In this document: positions 35,431 through 47,268 of the stretch, piece after piece
How the letters are laid out: each line of letters opens with the position of its first letter
How positions within the stretch are numbered: position 1 is the stretch's first letter
From: Eudromia elegans
Lineage: Eukaryota; Chordata; Aves; Tinamiformes; Tinamidae
Length of the DNA stretch: 64,000 bases
Direction of reading: 5' to 3'
Assembly (NCBI GenBank): GCA_003342815.1
Contig: PTEX01000312.1
Location: 403,340-467,339, forward strand
Program-made: the position numbers and the translations under genes
Notes under the pieces: generated by a model
What the model saw: the letters and a program-made list of their open reading frames with translations, nothing else
Database searches by the model: none
Told to the model about the DNA's origin: nothing

Positions 35431-38400
35431 AATTTCAAACACCACTTGTTTATCCACGTTTAATGCAAAGGGTCTTATTGTGATCCTGTGTATGTCACTA
35501 CAAGTCCAGGGCCTTACTGCTGCTACTTTGGATTCTGTGGATATAACTGAGTGGGAAGAGACAGAAAAAAGTTCACTTCCAGCATAACTGCTGTTTCTTA
35601 AAATCATTAATACCTGCTGTGTTTTCTATTTATGTCCGGTATTTGACAAGATTTCATGAGTTTACACTGAAAAAATATTCTTTCATCCTTTAAAATAATG
35701 AACCTATTTTCAATTCTACTGAGTTTTATTAAATATACTGAATTCCTACTTTTTTCCCTTAAATATTGATTTTTTTTTTTTATGACAGTTATGGACAATG
35801 GCTATAAAAGAATTTTTCACCATTTTTTTTCTAGCTAATTTTCTATGTTTCTCCATGAAAGTATTCCAGTTTTATGTAGGTCACCTTGTAAAGTTCTCCT
35901 GAAAATTGCATATAGTCTTTGAAAATCTTAAAATGAAAAGCAATATCTATGCCTTTTTTTTTTCCATAAAGACTCTAGTAATGCACTTGTTTTAGTTTGC
36001 CACAGTTTAAAAAAAGTCCAGGTGAACTTTTACCTGACTGAAAAGGATGTAGTGCTACATCTAATGTGAAACAACCAGTGTCAGGTTGAATTTAGAATCA
36101 CTGATTCCAAGACTGAAAATCTAAGGTTCATATAAGGTATCCAGATGTGTAGGCTAACAAGTTTATTCGTTAAATATCTGAAATGTGTCTTGAATAGGTG
36201 ACACTGCAAATTAAGAAACACAATTAACTTTGTACCGCAGTAGTTCACATTGATTCTCATGCAAACACAACAGAGTGCTCAGCTGGAGGACCCCTGGAAT
36301 ATCATGTTATTCACCTTCCACTGGTGCAGAGGACAATCACAAAGGGAGTCTGGCACATGGAGGTCCCACACTCCATGTGAGCTGAATACTAAATGCAGTG
36401 AAAATTTGGAATAGAAAATTTTTAAAAACATATTTTTTACTATGCTGGTTTTTTATCCACTGAATTTTCTGGGATAACAGTATGATATAACTTGTAGATA
36501 ACACATTTCACTAAGAAATTATTTACAGGTAAGGCGGTAAAATGAATGTATTTCCAGAATTGCAGATACTTTTGATGAAATTGGGAGTAATCATTTTGAA
36601 AGAAAACATTTATTGTGCAAAGTATTGGCAAATGCTAGATCATTAAGTAACTTCTCCTTCACTGAAATTGAGATGGAACCAATATTCACAGTCTCACCAG
36701 GATGCAGACAGAATTATGGATACCAAGTAATTGCTGCAAATAGTTACAAGAAAAACAAATCTCTTGCTGTATTGATTCCTATCAAATTTGTCAGTAGATG
36801 TTAAATTTAATTAAGGGATGATCTTTGTCAGTGACTCTTTCTCAGATTTATATCAGAGACTGTATCATCTTTTTCAATTAGGCTTACCCCATTGACTGGA
36901 AGAGATAACTTGAAAGGAATAAACTTGCGGTTCCACCTACCCTTTCTTTGGGAAATTAGAAACCCCTCTCAGTGTTAACAAGACTAGGGCAGAGCTCTTG
37001 GGGCTCACAAGCTCCTCAGGCATTTTTAAGAAGTAGCCAAGCAAAGGTTGGTGAATATCTTCTGATATTTCATCAGAGGTTTTCACTTAAACTACTAAGT
37101 TGTGCAAATATTCAGTACTGATGTGGCCATCTTAAATGGTCCTGGGCTACCATTGGCAAAACATTATTAATAACTTCATCTGTGGACAAGTTCTTTCATA
37201 TAAGGAATAATAACATGGGGAAGAGGTAGAAATTTAGTACATTTTTAAGAGTTGCTTTACATGATTTCATTCAAGTGTTGCTTTATCTTTAAATTTGTCA
37301 TTTAGTATATTCAGGCTTTCTTTTACCGGATATTAGGATTTTTTTCAAATTTGGTTTTTTTTTTGCACTTTTGTAATGCACCATGTTAAAAAGAGAAAGT
37401 TCTTTCAAATCTAGTGCAAAAGAACAAATAAATAATAATAAAAAACTAGTATAACTTTCAATTTCCAGTAACATAACGATAAATCTAAACATGGATTGGG
37501 TCTTCAAGAAAAGTAAAAAGGGTAAGAATTATCAATATAGCTATTTAGTGTATTATAATATATTATTTGAATCCTAATGCTGTATACTTTCACATATATA
37601 TTGGTCTGTAAGGCCTTTAATATTTTTTGTATCATTTAGAACCCATTGCAAAAACAGTAATATATCACGAACTCCCCTAATTCTGTATCTAAAACAAAAC
37701 AAAAAGTGAATTTTCTGAAAATCGTGTCAGCTGGAGTTTTTTAAACATTTACAGGCTGACCTTCCAACAGCTTTGTTTAAGCTGTAGGAGTCTGCAGTGC
37801 TTGAATTGTTTTGATTTTTCAAACATTTTGAAGTCTATTCATCACTTCTGTAAAGACATGGAAGTAAAATTATCCTCTGGCTCACAGCACTGTGCAGAGG
37901 AGCAGTGAGATACAAGGATTATATTTCTGATTTTAGACACTTAGCTGGCATATCTAACCTAAAAGTCTACTCCCTCTAAGTTATTTCCATGAGTAGTGGA
38001 AGAAATCAGAAATTTACAGTGAAAGAGTATTTAAATGGACAGAAAAAGCAGCGCTCCTTCCTGAGTTCAAAGGAAGTCCATGTTATCTAAGAACCTAGCA
38101 TAGGTATTCAAGGCTTTTCATGGAGTGGTCTTGGTGTCATCTCCATGGTCAGGCATTATTGCACTAACCTTATTCCTGTCGATAGTCAGAGACATAGCGT
38201 GTCCCAGTTCTGAAGTAGTAAGGTTACACAGAAGGGTAATAAATGTGAGGTAATGTGTATCGTACAGTAAAAAGCTGTCAAAAAAAATCCTCTGCATCTT
38301 GAGAATCTAAACTCATATTAGAGACAGTAGAAACAGACTAACCATAAGACGATGGGGCACCTAGCTTGTACCCCGTTGAAGAAGTCTTTGTTCAGGCTAG

Positions 38401-41400
38401 TGAGGATTCGTACTGCTACAAAAGGGTGACTTTGACCAAACATATATGTACACATCAGAATAGATTAGTTCCAGTTAAACTTTTGTTTGGAAAGTGTATC
38501 AAGTCCAAAATGAAATCAGTCGATGTGAGAGGTAGCTACAGAATAGCTGCTGGCCATAAAGATATGTTAGTCAATATGGGTGCTTAAGATAACAGTTCTG
38601 CTCCAGAATTTCGCAAAGCATGACGTTATTTTTATAATTTTAGTATTTTAGTAGGAGATACTGGGAATGCCTGAGTTCTGATTGGCCAGTTGTTTAAGGG
38701 ACTGACCTTAAATATGGAAGAATTTCATAATATGAGCTTCATTAAGGCCTTTCTACATGCTGTCTAGGAGTCTTTTATCAGAAGGACATTGACTTTCTCC
38801 CTTGAGAAAATATTTTTAAAAACTTTGTGTTATCTATCAAATTTTTGTCAGGACTGGGAAAAAATGCTGTTACAGCACAAGAAAATGATCTACAGTCAAC
38901 CACCAGCCCAGTTTCTGCTGTAACCTCCTATAGCTGCTGCCAAAGTCTTCAGATGAGAAACTTTGACAGTCCAGTGCCGAGTCTGAAATGTATTTCTCTG
39001 GCTTTGCGGCAGTCAGTTAGCACGGGGGTTGTATGTGGCTTTGTACAAAGCTGAGCTTTATTCTAAAATCGCTGCAGGAATGATTTGCCTATCACTTAAG
39101 TGATGAAGTCCTGTGAAACCAGTGAGAAGACCCCACTGACTGCAGCATACACTAAAAGTTGTTCACAAGATCATTGGAAATTGAGTGTCCTTGCAAAGGA
39201 AAGGAAGAATGATTATTTTGTTGACTACAGAAATCATGTAGTGCTATACGAGGTCTTAAACAGTGATTAAAATATTTATGATAACCAAAAGGTCTTAAAA
39301 ATCAAGTTTTGAAATGTTTCTAAAATAGACTACTAAGGTCTTCAACCCTCTAGGCACAACAAGGCGTAAATTCTTGCAGTACAGCTTTTTCTTTTTTAAT
39401 CTCTGTGTACTGACATTTCAAGAGCCTGAGCTATGGGAAATTTTATTGAAGAGCTTATTGTTTTTTACCAGGGTACGGAGCGAGAAGAACAAAGCCAAGG
39501 ACGTAATTTACATTCTGCATTTAAACAACATCTGATTAGGTGATAACAGTATTAATTACTCACTGGCAGGCAAACAGGCTAGGTAATCAAAACTGTATTT
39601 GCTGCAGTGAGATTTGTACTGCCATGAGAAAATAGATGGCAGGCGCAGCACTTAGGAGAGGGAAGCAGAGAAAGGAGGATGCAGCCAAGCCTCATCTCAC
39701 AAGGCACAGCAGCAGCAGTATTGCTGGTCGGTTGATGGGTCTCTTTACCCCTTCATCACTGTGTGCCTGCCTTATACTGCATCCAAGCAGTATCCATAGG
39801 CTATGAGAGGAAATGGTGAAAAGCTAGCTTTACTGTGTATGTAATAACAGAGCCTTTGCAGAGAAAAAAAAATAGTGAAATAGAAGAGGTTTCTTCCCAG
39901 CTAATTAGTAATAAAATGTTTCTTCAGAGATGCTGTTGAGCTACTTAGTCATATGAGGGTTCACATGTTGTTTTCATTCCCTTTGACTCTTTACCTGGAG
40001 ATTGCACATGAGCAGCTATGTATTCATAGAATTTACTGAACGAGAGATTTTGGGGTTTTTTTTAAGCATACGAGCTTCAGTCTGTGACACTGATACCGCT
40101 TTAAAATGAAGGGAAATCTTATAATGAAGCAAATCATGTGCTGAAGTAAAAATTACAGCTGAACATCACAAACATTTTTAATGAAATGCATGACAAATGA
40201 TACTTAACATTTTTATAAATAAGCTGCAATTAACTTGTTATTGGTGAAAGGAAGCTGCAACACATTCACTTCCACTGACTCTGTATTTGCATTTCATTGA
40301 GCTCTTCTCTTCTGTGTTAAACAGTCCCAATTAGGATGAGGTGGTAGAAGTTTATTTAGTTAGAAGTGCATTTGTAAGTCAAATAATATATATTTACTAA
40401 TAGTGTGTACGGTTAATTTTTCTTATAATCCAGTTATGACTTTGTGAATTTCTATTCAAAATAAAATCTAATTATGGCAATACTGTGGAGGTAACTAAGG
40501 CGTGAAACACAGCATTCTGAAAGTGTGCAATAAAGCGTATCAAGGTATTGTTGATCTCTCCTCTGCTTAGGTGGGTAAGGATAGGAGAAATTGGCTCTGT
40601 CCTTACAAGATCAGTCCCAGAAGCTACAGCTTTTCCATTTATGATTTTCACTTTTGTCTAAAATGTAACACTGGGCTTTTATCTTCTCAGTTGAGACAAT
40701 AGGAAGGAGCAGATGGGACAAGAGAAAAGTCTTTGCTCTTAGGGTGTACCAGCATAAACCTATTTTGTAACCATGATTATGGTACTTACGGTCCTTTTCT
40801 TCTGTTCAATATGTTATTTAATTGCAGTTTTTGTTTCATTTTATCATGCCAGAGGGCACTTCTCATTAATTTTTCATTTCTTTGTCCAGTTATTAGGATC
40901 ATTACATTAATGCCAGGGTCTTGTCACAGCTTCAATTACAACAGCTGTTGCATACAAGCAATTAGATATCTATGCAGCAGCTTCCTCACAGATGATTGCC
41001 ATTTTCCATTCTGTTGCTGCAATTAGACTAGTAATTTATACATGTAACAGTGCCTTGTAGTCATGGAATCTTAAACATTAACTGTTCACATCTTCCTCCA
41101 AAGCAGGTGGAATACCTTTTCACTCATCCTCCCTCATGGAGCAAGGGGCCAGATCTACTGGTAGAAGCAGCAAATACTCAAGGCAAGTGGGCAAAAGAAG
41201 TAATGTTAAACCCCATTTTAATGGAAAAAAAAGAGAGGAGTGAATAAAACTGCTTTGAAATAGATATCTGACAATTAAGAGGGCAGGAAAAAAAAGTTGG
41301 TATGAAGATAGAGGAACTTTACTAGAGGGACTGTGGGATTCTGAGGGCTTTGTATTTGTTATTTGAAAGTTGAATAATTCTAACTGTTGTGATACATATA

Positions 41401-43689
41401 AACAACACAGTATTTCGTACCCCTATATACAGATAGTTGCAGTTATATATGAACACTTTATAAAAGTATTTTAATTCTATACAGATTAGAAGAAAGCAAT
41501 CTCTTTATAATCTCTCTCGTGGTTGGTTATACAGCATTAGGGCATATATATGAGGTTTCATTAGCACAGTTATTTGTTTGGAAAGAATTCATAGTCTAGG
41601 CTGAAATAGATGTTCTTAAAATCACCAAGACGCTTAGCTGTGGGTTGTTTAAGATGGAGGGGAAGAAATGAGGAATGAGAAGTTATCTCATGGTCTCAGA
41701 GTCTAACCCCTTACTCTCTGTCTTGTCCAGCCCATCACCTCACCTCAAGTGCAGGTTGAGCAGGGCTGTTACTTGAGCCTGAAGGCCGACGACACTGCCT
41801 TGCCCCAGTGCTGCCCCAGGGCTCACAGCTTTGCAGAGTGGAGCAGCAGTCCTATGGCAAGTGCCTCCAGTGGTGGTTCAGTGGGGCCTTGGCCTCAGGG
41901 GCAAATCTGATGATAGAAATTCTCACTGCTTCTCATCGCTGCCCCTGCACTGCAGTTTGCCTTCCCTCCATCCTCTCATCTGCTCCCCAGCACTGACCAA
42001 ACAGATGCTGAAGGAACATTAAGACTACAGCGAGTGTGTAATAGCAATATTAACCCTCCCAGCCCCTTGCTCTTTGGGAGCTTGGGTTTTTTTTTCCCCC
42101 AACACAAACAGTCAGTGGTCTGGACTGCAGAGGAGCATTCAAATAATTGTTTTGATAAAGGGGCAGAGAATAGCACTTTAGAGGTGGGAATAACTAGACA
42201 GAAAGGAGGAAGAAGCCCTGAAGCTGGATGTCCTGTCAAATGCAGAATCTTACTGAACTATATCTTCAAGTACAGTGATACAGAAAAAATCGAGATCAGA
42301 GTTGTCATTCTAACATGCTGTGGTCTGCGGTACCTCTTTGGTGCTGTGTGTAAATTGTTGTGCAAGGTAAAAAAGGTAACAGAGCCAAAACGTTGATTCA
42401 CTTTCATGTGTGTATGTCACTACTTAGACCAGGTCTGACCTTATTTATAAACTCACCTGTCTGTACATAGGAGATACCTTTCCTTATTCTATTTTATTTT
42501 ATTTGTATTATAATGGAGTACATGTTTTACATATTTTGAACTTCATCAGCTTGATGACCAACAGCTGGGAACATAGTCCTTCTTATTGATCAAAAGCATA
42601 AAGTCTTTTGTACTGTCATTACCTGAAAAATCAGCTCTGTTTAAAGATCCATTGACACCAGTCTGACAGCAAGTCACTTTTAAAGAAAATTTTGAATGTT
42701 TTAGAAGCTTGTCTTTAACATGCTTCTGTTATGGTGAAGCCATAGCTGAAGTATATGAATGTCTTGACATATTGCCTCCTGATCATTTTAAAGTAGTATA
42801 ATATATACCTAGTTTTGAAATGGTATTTCCAAACTGGAATATGCCAACATAACATCTGGAGTTAAAAATACAGAGATTATTAATCAGATTTATGATTTCC
42901 AGTTGTTTTTCAATTTTTTTCATTGTTTCTTTTCTGTATGCTAGAGATATCTGAAGTATCTGCAAACCAAGTTAAATGAAAATATATTTTTTCAGCTCCT
43001 CAGAAACATACAATGCTTCTTGGCTAGTCTCTGCTAAAAGTTACTGCAGGGGGGAATTGCATAGTCTGTTCTCATGAAGATGACATGAAAATGAAATACA
43101 GAGATTAGCATTTCAGCCACTTGTGCCACCAGTCTCAGTTCTGGCATCTGCCACTCACCTTTTTTCTGTCTCCTTCAAGTGCTTTCTCAATTTATATTTG
43201 CACAACAGTAATGCACAGGGGATGGAACTACAGGCCTTCAGAGCCCGTATCATGAGCCATAACAGTAAGAAATAAAGCTTTTTTTTAGGGCTTTGTCTGT
43301 GTTATAGTCCCCACAGATCAAATAGGGAGGGGGAGCTATAACAATACTGAGAGTACAAAAGATGGATGTACATGCTGTAGTATAGATAAAAATAACAATT
43401 GAAACATTCAGACACGGTCCCTAAGATTCCACACGTGTATTTCTTCAAGTGTCAGATTAGGTTTTCCCCACATTCTGTTAGGACAACAAAAAAATTAGAA
43501 GACGATCATTTAAGAAGGATTTTGCACTTGTGTGAGTAGTAAAAAAAGAAATGTAAAGAACTTGATTTTGCATTTTTGATTTACTTTGCCAATGTAGCCT
43601 TCTCTTTCCACATGGACATTTGTTCTAACCATTCCATGAACCAAACAGTAGCATCAAATATTGAACATAATTAGAACTAAAAGAACACC

Positions 43690-43709
43690 TTTTTTTTTTT
43701 TTTTTTTTT
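43690..43709 (+). repeat. T20 homopolymer
   Basis: About twenty consecutive T. No retrotransposed gene was recognised on either side when reading the minus strand. Confidence 0.9.
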
Positions 43710-45501
43710 CAATCCTGAGTGAATCTTCTGTATTTTAAACTCTGAACAGTTAATAATCTGGAAGAAATTGTGCAGAAGTACCTTCCTGTTTGTTATTTGC
43801 TATACCATATATCCCCCAAATGCTGGCACACAATACCACAAAACAGATTTCTAACAATTTCTACCATTCATTTCCTCATTCTGATTTGGAAACTGGTGAA
43901 GGTGACTTTGTCACAAGAGTGATTCTGGATCTTTACAGCTAAGGATTTATTAAAAGAAGCGAGAACAACTTAATTTTTCTAACCAGAGAGATTTTGATCA
44001 GTTGGTAGGAAGACTAGGGGTAAAATGATTTGAAAATAAATATGCAGCCTATGCACTGCATCCTTGATGGAAGGTCATTTTTATTAGCTTTAGCATTTTA
44101 CTGCATTCAGTTCAGCAATTTCTGGTGTATTTTTGAGTTTCAGCAAATTCCAAACAGTTCTTTTTTTTCTTTTTTTTTTTTTTCTCTGACAGATTTTGCA
44201 TTCCATCACCTCTGACATCTATTTATCTGTATTACTGTTCTCAGAATTATTACTGTTCTCTTATGTTCCCCACTCCTTGCCTGCTCTTTCTCCATCACTG
44301 TTCCCCAGTCCTGCCGGAAATTATCCCACCGGAACACATGCAAGTGTGCTCTGCAGAGACATATTCTCTATAGGTCTGTGGAGAGTATGTGCCTCCTGCA
44401 GAAGTTAGCAAGCAGAGGAATGAAAACAGGTTGCCTCCCTCTCATCTCCCCAGCCATGCTCTTTTAATGGAAAAGATTAACTGTGAGAAAAACAGATACC
44501 ATCCATCACAGAAAATAACATGTACAATTGGTCTTTATCTGCCTTTTGAAAGGAAATGAAGTGGTTTGTTTCTAAAATCTTATTTGCCCTCTGCCTTTAG
44601 CATTATGGTGATTCACCAAGGTGATAGTTTTTCTTCTTTTTGTGATGAATTCAGTTTTTGAGGAGTAGGAGGAACATACATCTTTTTCTGTCTAATCATT
44701 TAAAACCAGTAAAATCTGATTGCAGTAATTTTGAGTCCAAAACTGTGGCAGCAGCAGGTGGAAGATTTAATATGAGAGTAGGAAAAACATGTTTAACATA
44801 GATACTTGTGCTGCTTTGCAAGCAATATTTCAAAGTAAAGAAAATTTAGAAGAGAAAAGAAAGAAACAGGAACAAAAAACTCGTAAAGGGCTTCTCCACT
44901 TTGTGCAGAAATGATGGGAAGAAGTAGTTTCATGACATCCTGTGATTGGTTCATTACTTGCTAAATGTGTCAAAACTGCACTCACTCTGACATGCAGCTC
45001 ACACCGCTCTCAAAATCACAGCAAGTCTCTGTGTTACTTGATGAGCCTCATGGGCAGTGATCCCATCCTCTTTGCCTTAACACAGCTTCTGTGCACTGGG
45101 AGTTTTTTCTTGCAGCACGTTTTGTGAAAAAAGATGGGAGCCACCTGGAAGCAGTCGTAGCTGGGATCAAACACCAAGATTGCTTTTCCTAATGCCTCGT
45201 TGTTCCTCTCATCATGGCCAAGATAGTCTGCTGTCCTCTGCCATAGAGCTGACAATTGCAAATATGCAGTGGTTTGCACATATATAAATAAATAAATATA
45301 AAATCACAATGTCCACTTATGCTTTGTGTGCTGGTCCTTCACCTTCCTCAGCAGCTTTTATAACACTTGTGTATCAATACCTGCAGCTACCCTGTATGTA
45401 ATGCCAGGAGTATAATGTATGCCAGATGCTTTAGTACAAAATCTTCTGGTATGGAGCAACTTTTCTAGATGATGGAGGCTATTTTATAATATTTGCTCTT
45501 T

Positions 45502-45530
45502 TTTTTTTTTTCAATAACTGAAAAAAAAAA
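45502..45530. repeat. Perfect hairpin: T10-CA arm and TG-A10 arm
   Basis: The left arm at 45502-45513 (ten T, then CA) pairs exactly with the right arm at 45519-45530 (TG, then ten A) across a five-base loop, ATAAC. It lies at the end of a T13 run. It is likely the product of a template-switch or slippage event. It could fold in either DNA strand or in a transcript. Confidence 0.9.
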
Positions 45531-46244
45531 GGACTTCAGCAGCCTCTGTGAGCCTCATCTTGAGAGATCTTAAGAATACTGTAAGCAGGACAAAAACATT
45601 CTCTCTAAAATGGCAATGCTCGTGGCGTTAAGCAGTGATATAGAATGCCTTGTGTTCCAACTTCAAAGATAAGCATGTTTATTACTGTCCTTAACTCACA
45701 TGCCATAGGATTATATAGTTATTTTCATATAATTTCTTACAGGCATTGTATGAAAGCTTCCTGAAATATGTCAAGGCTATTGATAGTAGAGTTTTGAAGT
45801 GTGGTAATGAATGTCCTACATTCCTGATGTGTAAATGTGAGGTAAGTTTATAAAAGAAATTTAATTGTAAACTTACCTACCTGCATTTTTTCTATAATTT
45901 ATGGGACAGTCATCTTTTAGAAATATGCTTTAATACAGATGCTTCATTTAACAGATAAATAAGCCCCTCTCTTGTTTTTCTCCCAAACACAAGTGTGAGT
46001 GGATATAAATATTATTTTAACAGGAATATGTGCAAATAATAAATTAAAAATCAAAGCTAGGACAGACAAAAGTGGAAGACATGGGTTAAGACCATGTTCT
46101 GTGAGAAACCCTCACTTTGAGGGTGCCTCCCAGGTACCAGGAAGCAAAGAAAAACCCAAATGCACTTTTTAGGTGGAGCTGGACAGTCCCTTAGAATAAA
46201 AAGTAAATTTACCCCTTGTGGAAAGAGTAGGATGATTTTTTTTT

Positions 46245-46553
46245 TGTGGGACAAGTGAGGAGCAGGGCTCTCTGGCATGGCGAGCCAAAGACACTTTGTT
46301 GAACATTCAAGGCGACCTTTATGGCATCAATGCATGTGCTTGCCCTTAGCTCAGTTAACAGACATTAAGCTCGACCTATGATACAAGAAGTCATGTAGCA
46401 CTAGCCAATCACTGTAAATGACAAACTGCAGGCCATTCATCCAATCCGCAAGCCCTGTGCAAGGAGAATGGGAGCCCAGTTACTTCGTCGGTGCTGTGGG
46501 ATGAAGTTCAGATGACCTTTCCCTTTTCCCCCTACAGTACGTGGCCTCCCACA
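46245..46553 (-). mobile_element. Solo LTR of an endogenous retrovirus
   Basis: A 309-bp block with TGTGGGA at one end (46245-46251) and TCCCACA at the other (46547-46553), an exact 7-bp inverted terminal pair with the TG...CA ends typical of LTRs. It carries more CpG and GC than its flanks. Read on the minus strand, GCCATAAAGG about 65 bp before the 3' end could be a TATA- or polyadenylation-type signal, with GTGTCTTTGG following. Read on the plus strand, CCAAT motifs are seen (GCCAATCACT, TCCAATCCGC), so the strand call is tentative. The flanks are a T run on the left and ATTTTTG on the right, giving no clear exact target duplication because of the homopolymer. No internal gag, pol or env sequence is adjacent, so this is a recombined solo LTR. 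The family was not identified. Confidence 0.75.
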
Positions 46554-46813
46554 ATTTTTGCCTGTAACTTTAAAGATGTCCATTTATGTCCACTTCAATC
46601 TAGCCACTGAGATAAAATGAATAGATAGTTTAAATTATTATTTACAGCAACAGGGGCTTAGCTTATTTCCCATGACTATATAAGAGATAGTTTTACTATT
46701 ATTTTTTTCCCTCACATTTCTCTCTCTTTAGCATTGGCTTCATCTTTTTTTGGCAGGAGGGGAGGATGATCCCTCGATGACATCAACTGAAAGTACTCCA
46801 TCTAGTACAGGGT

Positions 46814-46842
46814 TACAGATGTACAGATGTTGTCTACAGATG
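46814..46842 (+). repeat. TACAGATG repeated three times
   Basis: TACAGATG occurs at 46814-46821 and 46822-46829 in tandem, and again at 46835-46842 after a five-base spacer. Confidence 0.95.
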
Positions 46843-47198
46843 AACACAACAGTCGGCCAGTCAAACTTTCCTGAGCACTGGCGCTTAAATAAGGAGGTAA
46901 AATCTAGGCAACATGAGTACTTAGGTGCAAGAACCTACTTAAAAAAAAGTGATGTACAAAAAAGCATGGGATGGCAGCTAGATGACTGTCAAAAAAGTGA
47001 TCTCCTCCTGCTGACAGACTAGCATTCTTGCACCACTCTTCGAAGAGGGAGTGTAGGATGTGCTTTATCTTGCCAGATAATGTGAATGCAAGTCATTTTG
47101 GTGTGTATAACCCAGGCTTAGTGCAAACTGACCTCTACAAGACAAGCACATTTACAGCAAAGGACAGAAACATGTGGAAGTTAGAATAGTCCTTTTAA

Positions 47199-47229
47199 AA
47201 TGGTATGAGAATCAGTAATGGTATGAGAA
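47199..47229 (+). repeat. 13-bp direct repeat with short spacer
   Basis: AATGGTATGAGAA is found at 47199-47211 and 47217-47229, just upstream of a 21-A run. Confidence 0.92.
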
Positions 47230-47247
47230 ACTTCTATTCTTAAGTGG

Positions 47248-47268
47248 AAAAAAAAAAAAAAAAAAAAA
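47248..47268 (+). repeat. A21 homopolymer
   Basis: Twenty-one A followed by CAAAAAACACA. A poly(A) tail of a retrocopy was considered, but no AATAAA-type signal or recognisable parent gene lies immediately upstream. Confidence 0.9.

Larger units (their letters stand above)
30291..46244. other. Non-coding interval, about 16 kb, no gene seen
   Basis: The longest stretch without a recognised repeat family. It is AT-rich, with T and A homopolymers and small hairpins. GC-richer islets occur at about 34000-34350 and 41690-42010. The 120-codon frame at 42034-42396 has no domain and is overlapped by an 87-codon frame on the other strand. Stretches at about 33400-33600, 39480-39660 and 40850-41060 have the texture of conserved non-coding elements, with ATTA cores, E-boxes and complex sequence, but this is inference only. 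Confidence 0.65.

Noticed and set aside
42034-42396. 120-codon open frame, plus strand, in GC-richer sequence
   Set aside because: Overlapped by an 87-codon frame on the other strand. It contains cysteines and basic residues but no spacing pattern of a known domain.
43690-43709. T20 run as the antisense tail of a processed pseudogene
   Set aside because: No AATAAA-type signal or recognisable coding sequence follows on the minus strand, and no flanking target duplication was seen.
46750-47022. 90-codon frame near the solo LTR as a possible retroviral or host gene
   Set aside because: No retroviral or host motif is visible, and the sequence includes slippage-type repeats.
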